DNA of 21,022 nt from Micrococcales bacterium (lineage in GTDB: Bacteria; Actinomycetota; Actinomycetes; Actinomycetales; Microbacteriaceae): contig CANESN010000003.1 of assembly GCA_947441105.1 (NCBI GenBank), positions 1 to 21,022 of the forward strand, read 5' to 3'. The translations under genes and the position numbers were made by a program. Below the pieces are notes generated by a model, which was not told the origin of the DNA, did not search any database, and saw only the letters and a list, made by a program, of their open reading frames with translations. Shown here piece by piece: positions 14,391 to 21,022 of the stretch; the first letter of the stretch is position 1, and the number at the start of each line of letters is the position of its first letter.

Positions 14391-15968
14391 ATGCGTAAAT
14401 ACATTGCTTTGTCGCTAATCCCGGCAGCAATCTTAGGTATGAGCATCCCAGCTTCGGCAAACTCAACCGAGCCTGTTTACCTAGAATCAGTAAAGGCAAC
14501 CGCAAAGCTTACGGTGCTTGCAACATCTGGTAACACCTACGGCGGTAGCTGGGTAGTCCCAGGTATCCCAGACGGCATGGGTGCCTACACCCAGAACGGC
14601 AAGCTTCAGATCCTAATGAACCACGAGATCTCACAGGCTGCCGCACCTAGCGTCTCTCGCGCGGCAGGTGACGCACTCGGTGGTTCAACCATCACTCGCT
14701 TCACTGTTGACCCAGTAACAGGCAAGGTTCTAGAAGCCAAAGAGCACCTAAACGACGTTATCTGGTACGACTACGCAGCTGGCCTACACGCCTCTGCTCC
14801 AACCGCACCAGCGTTCGCTCGAGCATCGACATTTGAGCACACCCGCGCATTCAACCGCTTCTGCTCGGCAGGACTGGCAGCTGCCGGAGTACTTTCCTAC
14901 AAGTCTGGCAAGACCACCATTGGCTACACCGGCAACGTATTCCTAACCGGTGAAGAGGCTGGCGATGAGTCACGTGCATTCGCTGCAAACGAAGCAGGTC
15001 AGATAGTTCAGCTTCCTCGTCTGGGACTTGCTTCTTGGGAGTCTTTCCAGGTGGCTAACACCAAGACCGCGACCACTGTTGTAATTGGTGGCGAAGACGG
15101 CAACGACATCACCTCGCAGCTGTGGATGTATGTCGGAACCAAGAACAACAAGGGTCTATGGTTCGAGAAGGCCGGTCTAAACAACGGTAAGAACTACGTT
15201 TTGGGTATCAACGGCATCAGGACCGACACCGCATTCCGTGCTTCCTACTCGAAGAACGTATCCGTACCGGTTTCCTTCAACGAGGTTAACTGGAAGAGCA
15301 ACGGAGTTATTCAGAACGAATTCGCACAGACCTGGGGTGTTGGTTTCTCCCGCGTTGAAGATGGCGCATTTGACCCTAAGAACCCAAACGACTACTACTT
15401 CGTAACCACTCAGTCCAACAAGGACCCAAAGGCTACCACTCCAAACCCAGCGACCCCAACCGTCTCCCGTGACGGTGGCGCGCTATGGAAGCTAACCTTC
15501 AAGGACGTCAAGAAGCCGCTAGCTGGTGCATCACTAACCATGCTGCTAGATGGCTCTGAGGCTCCTTACCTATCCAAGCCAGACAACATCGAGGTCGACG
15601 ACCTTGGCAACGTGTTGATCCAGGAGGATCCAGGTAACAACGCTCACCGTGCGCGTCTAGTGGCTTACAACACCAAGACCGCTCAGCTAGCAACCGTTCT
15701 ACAGTTCAAGCAGCAGTACTTCGAAAAGGGTCAGGCAGCATTCATGACCGAAGACGAGGAGTCCAGCGGTGTTACCGATGTGACCAAGTTCTTCCGAAAG
15801 AGCACTAGCGACAAGAGCCGCTACTACATCTTGAACGCACAGATCCACGCTACCCCTGCAATCTCTAGACCAGACATCGCAGACGCAGCTACCAGCTTGG
15901 CAAGCATCATCGAGGGTGGACAGCTTTACGTCCTCGAGATCTCCGACTGGGCAGCAATCTACAACTAG
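14391..15968 (+). CDS. secreted PhoX-like protein (DUF839), putative alkaline phosphatase
   Basis: DUF839 proteins include the PhoX calcium/iron-dependent phosphatases, beta-propellers that free phosphate from organic esters outside the cytoplasm. The Sec-type signal MRKYIALSLIPAAILGMSIPASA covers residues 1-23. Family landmarks are MNHEIS, FLTGEEAGDESRAF, RVEDGAFDPKNPNDYYFVTT and KPDNIEVDDLGNVLIQEDP, with many acidic residues that could bind metals. PhoX usually carries a Tat signal; no twin arginine is present, so this is a Sec-exported variant. At 525 residues it is full length. It uses CTA for leucine more than fifteen times, unlike the neighbouring genes, which suggests very high expression. 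A strong terminator follows. Activity as a phosphatase is inferred, since DUF839 also includes proteins of unknown role. Confidence 0.8.
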   Translation: MRKYIALSLIPAAILGMSIPASANSTEPVYLESVKATAKLTVLATSGNTYGGSWVVPGIPDGMGAYTQNGKLQILMNHEISQAAAPSVSRAAGDALGGSTITRFTVDPVTGKVLEAKEHLNDVIWYDYAAGLHASAPTAPAFARASTFEHTRAFNRFCSAGLAAAGVLSYKSGKTTIGYTGNVFLTGEEAGDESRAFAANEAGQIVQLPRLGLASWESFQVANTKTATTVVIGGEDGNDITSQLWMYVGTKNNKGLWFEKAGLNNGKNYVLGINGIRTDTAFRASYSKNVSVPVSFNEVNWKSNGVIQNEFAQTWGVGFSRVEDGAFDPKNPNDYYFVTTQSNKDPKATTPNPATPTVSRDGGALWKLTFKDVKKPLAGASLTMLLDGSEAPYLSKPDNIEVDDLGNVLIQEDPGNNAHRARLVAYNTKTAQLATVLQFKQQYFEKGQAAFMTEDEESSGVTDVTKFFRKSTSDKSRYYILNAQIHATPAISRPDIADAATSLASIIEGGQLYVLEISDWAAIYN

Positions 15969-15976
15969 TCAAAAAG

Positions 15977-16008
15977 AAAATGCCCCTCCCGAAAGGGAGG
16001 GGCATTTT
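15977..16008. terminator. strong rho-independent terminator, bidirectional
   Basis: A perfect 14-base stem (AAAATGCCCCTCCC / GGGAGGGGCATTTT) closes on a GAAA tetraloop, nine bases after the PhoX-like gene. Read leftwards, the stem is followed by TTTTCTTTTT, so it can also end the sdaA transcript, whose stop is at 16027. Confidence 0.93.
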
Positions 16009-16026
16009 CACATTTAAGCCTGAGCC

Positions 16027-17376
16027 TTAGCACTCCACCACATTCACGGCCAGGCCACCGGTAGAAGTCTCTTTGTACTTCGATGACATATCCAACCCGG
16101 TCTGGCGCATGGTCTCAATAACTGTGTCCAGTGAAATCTTGTGCACACCATCCCCCATTAGGGCAAGCCTCATGGCCGCCACTGCAGTGCCGGCCGCAAT
16201 AGCATTTCGCTCGATGCAGGGCAGCTGCACAAATCCACCAACTGGGTCACAGGTCAGACCTAGGTTGTGCTCCATGGCAATCTCAGCGGCGTTCTCAATC
16301 TGTTCTAAGGTCCCACCCATGACGGCGGTAATAGCTGCCGCAGCCATCGAGCAGGCTGAACCCACCTCCCCCTGACAACCAGCCTCAGCACCCGAGATCG
16401 AGGCGTTGCGTTTGTAGAGCGAGCCAATGGCGGCCGCTGTTAGCAGGTAATCAAAGGCAATTCTCTCGTCGCTCACGCCGCGAAACCGGTGGGCAAAATA
16501 GGCAACCGCCGGAATGATTCCAGCAGCTCCATTGGTCGGAGCAGTCACGACCCTGTTTCCGGCAGCGTTTTCCTCATTGACCGCAATGGCGAAGGCTTGC
16601 AGCCACTCCGCTGTCAGGTCTCCGACAGCGGTCCCGTCTTCCACCACGCGGTGCAGAGCGGCAGTCATCGACTTTGCCCTTCTGGGGACTTTGAGAAAGC
16701 CGGGTAGGATTCCCTCGGCTTGAAGTCCGTTCTCGATGCAATTGCGCATCGCCTCCCAGATACTTTTCAGCTTCTGGTCGACAACATCTTTGGGGTGCAT
16801 GGCGATCTCATTCGCATATGTCAATTCAGCGATGGTCATCGAATGAGCTTTAGCCAACTGAATCAGCTCGACCGCCGATGCGAAGGGATATGGAACCTCG
16901 GTTCCGTCCTCCTCCTGCTGCATTCCGAGGGTCTCAATAAAGCCTCCTCCGACGCTAAAGTAAGTCTGCTCTTGGACCACGTGACCTGCAAGCAGTGCCT
17001 GAAAGGTCATTCCGTTTGAGTGATGAGAGAGTCTTTCTCGAGAGCGCAGCTCGAGGTTTTCTTCCGCGAATGGGACCTCGCGGTTCAGGATAGAAATTCT
17101 TCCGGATTCAATAGATCTTTCAAATGCACCTCGAACCATTTCTGGGTCGCACAGCTCTGGGGTGTAACCGGCCAGACCAGCTGCTAGGGCGTCCTTCGTG
17201 CCGTGCCCAACTCCGGTGGCCGCCAGTGAGCCGTAGAGAATCACCTGGACTCGATCTATTTCCTGGCCCTCCAATAGATGGGCAAAGCGAAATGCTGCAC
17301 GCATCGGACCCACGGTGTGAGATGAAGACGGTCCGATGCCGATCGTGAATAGATCTAGCGCGCCAATTTGCTTCAT
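16027..17376 (-). CDS. sdaA: L-serine ammonia-lyase (iron-sulfur, type II single chain)
   Basis: The enzyme deaminates L-serine to pyruvate and ammonia using a [4Fe-4S] cluster. The N-terminal signature GIGPSSSHTVGPMRA is at 13-27. The three cluster cysteines are Cys334 (AEAGCQGEVG), Cys376 (LTCDPVGG) and Cys387 (QLPCIERN), with gaps of 42 and 11 residues as in the Legionella pneumophila enzyme. The last residue is also cysteine (Cys449), as in that enzyme, where the C-terminal Cys binds the fourth iron (tail-in-mouth). Start ATG 17376 has a GAGGAAAG site; an earlier in-frame start at 17406 falls inside a hairpin and is rejected. It is the second gene after the permease, 65 bases away, and so probably shares its transcript. 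Confidence 0.95.
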   Translation of the reverse strand: MKQIGALDLFTIGIGPSSSHTVGPMRAAFRFAHLLEGQEIDRVQVILYGSLAATGVGHGTKDALAAGLAGYTPELCDPEMVRGAFERSIESGRISILNREVPFAEENLELRSRERLSHHSNGMTFQALLAGHVVQEQTYFSVGGGFIETLGMQQEEDGTEVPYPFASAVELIQLAKAHSMTIAELTYANEIAMHPKDVVDQKLKSIWEAMRNCIENGLQAEGILPGFLKVPRRAKSMTAALHRVVEDGTAVGDLTAEWLQAFAIAVNEENAAGNRVVTAPTNGAAGIIPAVAYFAHRFRGVSDERIAFDYLLTAAAIGSLYKRNASISGAEAGCQGEVGSACSMAAAAITAVMGGTLEQIENAAEIAMEHNLGLTCDPVGGFVQLPCIERNAIAAGTAVAAMRLALMGDGVHKISLDTVIETMRQTGLDMSSKYKETSTGGLAVNVVEC

Positions 17377-17387
17377 AGTCTTTCCTC

Positions 17388-17427
17388 GCGAAAAGCGGGC
17401 CGACAAAATTAGTCGACCCGCTTTCGC
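17388..17427 (-). other. long intergenic hairpin between permease gene and sdaA
   Basis: A near-perfect inverted repeat has a 17-base arm (GCGAAAAGCGGGCCGAC) and a 16-base arm, a 7-base loop, one bulged A and one G-U pair. It lies after the permease stop and ends exactly where the sdaA ribosome binding site begins. There is no T run after it, so it is not an ordinary terminator in the operon direction. Possible roles are mRNA processing or 3' stabilisation of the permease message. Confidence 0.7.
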
Positions 17428-17441
17428 TATTGGAGTTACAC

Positions 17442-18917
17442 CTACTTGGTGTTGTCTACTGCGTATTGCTCTTCCGGAGACATCACTAGGTTGTGACGGC
17501 CTCGAACAGCGAACGCAATCAGCATCACTATGTAAATCACAGCGATACCGGCGATTGCGGTCTGGAATGCAGGGTTAATGAGGTAGCCCACGAATGAGAT
17601 ACCGGCGATAACCGCTGCGATAACCGCTCCTGGGACTCCCCAAGGAGAACGGTATGGACGGTCGATGTTTGGAAGGTTGCGACGAAGCAGCAGGAAGCTG
17701 ATTGCCTGCATCATGTAGGCAAGCATTGCTCCCCAAACCGCAATGTTTAGCACGATTGCACCGGCAACTGCTCCGGCACCCTCGGCATCAACAGCCGTTA
17801 GTACCTCAATAGCCAACAGCGCTACGAACCCAATAATCGCTCCGGCAATCAAAGCCACCAGTGGGGTTTTTGACCGGTTGGTAATCGAGAGGAACCTCGG
17901 GTAGTAACCCGCTCTGGATAGTGAGTACATGTTTCTACCGTAAGCAAACATGATTCCCTGCAGCGAGGCCAACAGACCAATTAGTGCAACTAGACCCAGA
18001 AGTGCAGCAGCCTGATCGCCAACCATCGCACGGAAGCCATCCAAAAGCGGCTCGCCAGCGACCCTAAGCTCCTCGGCACCAACGATTCCGGTGTTCAAGA
18101 AAAGAATTAGTAGACCGAAGACAATTAGGGTGGTGCGAGCCCAAAGTCCAGCTCTTGGGATGTCACGCACTGGGTTGTGGGATTCTTCCGCAGCAAGTGG
18201 CAGTTCCTCGATACCAAGGAAGAACCAAACCGCAAACGGAATTGCCCACAGGATTCCCTCCCAGCCAAATGGCAAGAACGCTGTCTGTCCAGGGTCTGGG
18301 GCGATGTTGAAGAGGTTGTCCCAAGAGAACAGACCCGATGCTGCGGCCATGATTGAGAAAACCAAAAGGATTGCGAGGGAAATGATCGCCACCACAATTG
18401 CAAATCTAAATGCGACCTTCGCGCCGGTGGCGTTCAAGGCCACGAAAGCCACGTAGAGGATGATCCACCAAGCCCAGTTCGGCAGAGATAACCCGAACAG
18501 TTCGGAGAAGATGCCATCTGCGTAGCTTGCCGAGAAGAACACAATAACTGCGGTCGTCGCAACATAGGCAATGGTCTCCGCCAAGCCGGTGATGAAGCCA
18601 CCCCAAGGGCCCATCGCAGATCTGGCGAATGAGTATGCGCCTCCGGTGTGAGGCATAGCTGAGGACATCTCACCGATTGAGAACATCAGACCGTAGTACA
18701 TGACGACGAGGATTGCGAAGGCGATTAGTAGACCGCCGAAACCACCTACGTCCAGCCCGAAGTTCCAGCCGGAGAAGTCTCCGGAGATAACGGCCGCAAC
18801 AGCCAATCCCCAAAGGCCATAGATTCCAGCCGCTCGTTTCAGCTGGCGCTTTTCAAAATAACCGTCCTCAGGACGCTTGTAGGTTGCGCCTGAGACTTTG
18901 ACATGCTCTGAAGACAT
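17442..18917 (-). CDS. eat: APC-family amine/amino acid permease, ethanolamine permease type
   Basis: A membrane transporter of 491 residues with about twelve helices, belonging to the amino acid-polyamine-organocation superfamily. Stretches typical of ethanolamine permeases are ISGDFSGWNFGL (44-55), MFSIGEMSSAMPHTGGAYSFA (with the substrate-binding loop) and GPWGGFITGLAE. The substrate could instead be serine or another small amine, given that the serine ammonia-lyase gene follows. A clear AGGAAG site precedes the ATG. It is divergent from a glutamine-synthetase-like gene with a 263-base shared control region and is probably co-regulated with it. Confidence 0.85.
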   Translation of the reverse strand: MSSEHVKVSGATYKRPEDGYFEKRQLKRAAGIYGLWGLAVAAVISGDFSGWNFGLDVGGFGGLLIAFAILVVMYYGLMFSIGEMSSAMPHTGGAYSFARSAMGPWGGFITGLAETIAYVATTAVIVFFSASYADGIFSELFGLSLPNWAWWIILYVAFVALNATGAKVAFRFAIVVAIISLAILLVFSIMAAASGLFSWDNLFNIAPDPGQTAFLPFGWEGILWAIPFAVWFFLGIEELPLAAEESHNPVRDIPRAGLWARTTLIVFGLLILFLNTGIVGAEELRVAGEPLLDGFRAMVGDQAAALLGLVALIGLLASLQGIMFAYGRNMYSLSRAGYYPRFLSITNRSKTPLVALIAGAIIGFVALLAIEVLTAVDAEGAGAVAGAIVLNIAVWGAMLAYMMQAISFLLLRRNLPNIDRPYRSPWGVPGAVIAAVIAGISFVGYLINPAFQTAIAGIAVIYIVMLIAFAVRGRHNLVMSPEEQYAVDNTK

Positions 18918-19180
18918 TTGCTTCCTAATCTGTCGCCCCAGAAAAGTCCCCGAGTCGAGGGCTCTCCACGCACGACGTTGTGAATGGATGAAACAATTTC
19001 AATCTAGACCCAAAAGAGGGCACCTCGTGTGTTGATTTTGCAATATCTGAAATATTCCTTCAGACGCATCAGATTGTTATATTTTTTCGCTCTGAGGTCC
19101 AAAAGTAGCCAACGCACATCCAGAGATAGTTGTAGTGTTTGGTCAAAGGTAGGAAATTCGACCTCAAAGAAGAGGGTGTT
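18918..19180. promoter_or_regulatory. divergent control region between permease and GS-like genes
   Basis: The 263-base gap holds an AT-rich core with the inverted repeat TCTGAA-N7-TTCAGA (19046-19051 and 19059-19064), followed directly by ATCAGATTG, a further copy of the TCAGA half. These repeated TCTGA/TCAGA elements look like a transcription factor array. A rightward -10 candidate, TTATAT (19077-19082), lies just downstream, without a good -35. Beyond it no gene-like frame has a ribosome binding site until the GS-like start. Confidence 0.45.
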
Positions 19181-20545
19181 ATGTCGAACAAAGGATTCAT
19201 TAGCCTCGAGCAACTGAAGAACCTCTATGAATCAGGTGAGATTGACACCGTGGTCATGGGCTTTACGGACATGCAGGGCCGCCTAATTGGCAAGCGAGCC
19301 TCTGCTCGTCACTTCATTGAGAATCTTGCTGGGCATGGCGCCGAGTGTTGCAACTACCTACTGGCGGTTGACATCGAGAACAACACCGTGCAGGGCTATG
19401 ACATCAGCTCTTGGGACACCGGTTATGCGGACATGGCGATGATTCCCGACATGAGCACTATGCGAATGGCACCCTGGCTTCCGGGCAGCGTCATCGTAAA
19501 CACAGATCTCTACACCACCAGTCACGAGCTCATCGCCCAGTCCCCGAGGTCGATTTTGCTGCGTCAGGTTGAACGACTAGAGAAGTTGGGGATGCGGGCA
19601 TTTGTCGGTACCGAGCTGGAGTTCATTGTCTTTGACGACACCTACCGCGAGGCTTGGGCAAAGGGTTATAAGGACCTCAAGGCTTCGACCGATTACAACG
19701 TGGACTACGACATCTTGGCTTCCACCCGCTTAGAACCAATGCTGCGCGAAATTCGAAACTCAATGGATGCTGCAGGCATGTATTGCGAGGGCGTCAAAGG
19801 CGAGTGCAATCTCGGTCAGCAGGAAATCGCTTTCCTTTATGACGAGGTAGTGCGCACCTGCGATAACCATGGTGTCTACAAGTCTGGAGCCAAGATAATC
19901 GCCGAGAAGCACGGGAAGTCACTCACCTTCATGGCCAAGTACAACGAGCGGGAGGGAAACTCCTGCCACATCCACATGTCCTTTCGAGGTCTCGACGGAT
20001 CGGCGGTATTCGCCGATAAGTCCGACCCTCGCGGAATGTCAGCTACTTTCAAGAGCTTCCTTGCCGGACAGATGAAGCTAATGCGCGAGTTCTCGCTGCT
20101 CTACGCTCCTCAGATCAACTCCTATAAGCGCTACGTGGAGGGCAGCTTTGCCCCCACCGCGATTGCCTGGGGCCTTGACAATCGAACCTTGGCGTTGAGG
20201 GTTGTTGGCCAAGGGCACGGCATGCGGGTTGAGAATCGAGTGCCGGGTGGCGATGTAAATCAATACCTCGCCACTGCGGCCATGATCGCAGCGGGAATCT
20301 ACGGGATTGAGAACAATCTTCAGCTTGAGGAAATGACGGTCGGAAACGGTTACGCATCTGACAAGCCGCGCATCCCCTCCAGCATGCCCGAGGCGATGGA
20401 GCTGTTCGCAAATTCGAAGATTGCCCGAGAGGTTTTTGGTGACGAAGTAGTTGATCACTATGTGCACTACGCGAAAACCGAGATAAGGGACTACAACTCC
20501 GCAGTGACAGAGTGGGAGCGAGTCAGGGGATTTGAGCGTGTCTAA
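19181..20545 (+). CDS. glutamine synthetase-family gamma-glutamyl ligase (GlnA4/PuuA-like)
   Basis: The fold is that of glutamine synthetase, which joins glutamate to an amine using ATP. Metal and ATP residues are visible: Glu145 and Glu147 in GTELEF, Glu208 and Glu215 in GECNLGQQE, His263/His265 in SCHIHMS, and Arg349/Glu351 in GMRVENRVPGG. It is 454 residues. The Tyr adenylylation site of housekeeping GlnA (in an N-L-Y context) is not recognisable; the region reads ENNLQLEEMTVGNG. With an amine permease on one side and a gamma-glutamyl hydrolase downstream, gamma-glutamylation of ethanolamine or a polyamine is more likely than glutamine supply, in line with the described GlnA4 of Streptomyces. 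Start ATG 19181 has a GAGGG site; an earlier in-frame GTG at 19139 does not. Confidence 0.85.
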   Translation: MSNKGFISLEQLKNLYESGEIDTVVMGFTDMQGRLIGKRASARHFIENLAGHGAECCNYLLAVDIENNTVQGYDISSWDTGYADMAMIPDMSTMRMAPWLPGSVIVNTDLYTTSHELIAQSPRSILLRQVERLEKLGMRAFVGTELEFIVFDDTYREAWAKGYKDLKASTDYNVDYDILASTRLEPMLREIRNSMDAAGMYCEGVKGECNLGQQEIAFLYDEVVRTCDNHGVYKSGAKIIAEKHGKSLTFMAKYNEREGNSCHIHMSFRGLDGSAVFADKSDPRGMSATFKSFLAGQMKLMREFSLLYAPQINSYKRYVEGSFAPTAIAWGLDNRTLALRVVGQGHGMRVENRVPGGDVNQYLATAAMIAAGIYGIENNLQLEEMTVGNGYASDKPRIPSSMPEAMELFANSKIAREVFGDEVVDHYVHYAKTEIRDYNSAVTEWERVRGFERV

Positions 20546-21022
20546 TCCGCTTATTGGTCTAACTAGCTACCGACAGCGTGGACAGACGGGTGTTTGGGAC
20601 ACAGAGATGGCCATGTTGCCAGCCTTCTACCTAGAGGGTGTATCCAGAGCCGGTGGCGTGCCTGTGATAGTCCCGCCGCAAGCACTTAGTGAAGCCGATG
20701 CCGCAGAAATTGTTTCAAGGCTCGACGGTCTGATTATTTGCGGCGGTCGCGACGTTGATTCAACCAGATATGGCCAGACCCCTCACCCAAATGCTGAGGA
20801 TGCGGATTCGGTACGCGATGAGATGGAGGACACACTCCTAACCGCCGCCATAAAGGCGGAGCTGCCGCTGCTTGGAATCTGTCGAGGCGCTCAGATGCTC
20901 AATGTAAATCGCGGTGGAACACTGATTCAACACCTACCGGATGTTTTGGGCGATAACCGATACCAGCTCGGTGGTGGTGTATTCACCCATATGGATCTGA
21001 ATGTCTTACCCGGCACAAAGCT
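20538..21022 (+). CDS. gamma-glutamyl-GABA-type hydrolase, class I amidotransferase-like (partial)
   Basis: This C26-family enzyme would cleave a gamma-glutamyl amide. Visible are the N-terminal NPLIGLTSYR and LIICGGRDVD, and the nucleophile elbow PLLGICRGAQMLNV, with Cys115 as the catalytic residue. The C-terminal His-Glu lies beyond the window edge; 161 codons are present. It starts with GTG overlapping the GS-like stop by eight bases, so the pair is translationally coupled. That pairing matches PuuA/PuuD logic: one enzyme adds the glutamyl group and the other removes it after oxidation. The oxidase and dehydrogenase steps are not in view and could follow to the right. Confidence 0.88.
   Translation, partial: MSNPLIGLTSYRQRGQTGVWDTEMAMLPAFYLEGVSRAGGVPVIVPPQALSEADAAEIVSRLDGLIICGGRDVDSTRYGQTPHPNAEDADSVRDEMEDTLLTAAIKAELPLLGICRGAQMLNVNRGGTLIQHLPDVLGDNRYQLGGGVFTHMDLNVLPGTK

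Noticed and set aside
17377..17406. Earlier start for sdaA adding ten residues
   Set aside because: The extension lies in the intergenic hairpin and has no ribosome binding site; ATG 17376 has GAGGAAAG and matches the family N-terminus.
20078..20467. Leftward 129- and 98-codon frames inside the GS-like gene
   Set aside because: They are antisense shadows of conserved glutamine-synthetase motifs and have no start signals.
1..21022. Mobile element, CRISPR array, tRNA or defence island
   Set aside because: No transposase, integrase, direct-repeat array, cloverleaf or defence-type gene was seen by eye; every sizeable gene matches ordinary metabolism, transport or cell-envelope functions.

Overview
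The window looks like chromosomal DNA of a small-genome actinobacterium. It has roughly even GC content, tightly packed genes with many 2-45 base contacts or overlaps, frequent GTG/TTG starts, and a WhiB-family regulator. The mix of a WhiB1-like protein, Ktr-type potassium uptake, a DCC-family protein and a GH13 sucrose phosphorylase suggests Microbacteriaceae, possibly the freshwater Luna lineage (Rhodoluna/Aquiluna). The family-level guess is moderately sure and the genus-level guess is weak. I see no tRNA, rRNA, CRISPR array, insertion sequence, prophage or conjugation gene, and no gene-free stretch longer than 300 bases.

Left part (1-3240): the start of an exported protein running off the left edge, a secreted trypsin-like protease with an extra C-terminal domain, a 1-Cys BCP peroxiredoxin, a small membrane protein, and a WhiB1-like iron-sulfur regulator closed by a strong bidirectional terminator.

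Sugar region (3240-6790): galactokinase and galactose-1-phosphate uridylyltransferase form an overlapping pair (galT-galK). Divergent from them is an aldose 1-epimerase gene, preceded by a remnant of L-arabinose isomerase: about 37 N-terminal codons joined out of frame to about 45 C-terminal codons. A LacI-type operator-like palindrome lies upstream of the remnant. The locus was therefore probably an arabinose operon that lost most of araA and kept the mutarotase, which may now serve the Leloir pathway.

Middle (6790-12230): nicotinamidase and a PBP4-type D,D-carboxypeptidase (one operon), a membrane-anchored CopC-like copper protein starting 24 bases from the divergent carboxypeptidase, a ktrB/trkH - ktrA/trkA potassium-uptake operon with a small membrane protein at its end, and a DCC-family thiol protein.

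Right part (12230-21022): sucrose phosphorylase behind a promoter flanked by two LacI-type operator candidates; a DUF1801 protein; a secreted PhoX/DUF839-type protein with strong codon bias and a strong terminator; then a nitrogen/amine region. There an ethanolamine-type permease and L-serine ammonia-lyase lie in one operon separated by a long hairpin. Divergent from them are a glutamine-synthetase-like ligase and a gamma-glutamyl hydrolase of the PuuD type (cut by the right edge). The likely joint role is uptake of a small amine or amino acid, gamma-glutamylation, hydrolysis and deamination, with the exact substrate unknown. I found no clearly new defence or mobile system. The most unusual items are the araA deletion remnant with its orphaned operator, the hairpin between the permease and sdaA genes, and the amine gene cluster.
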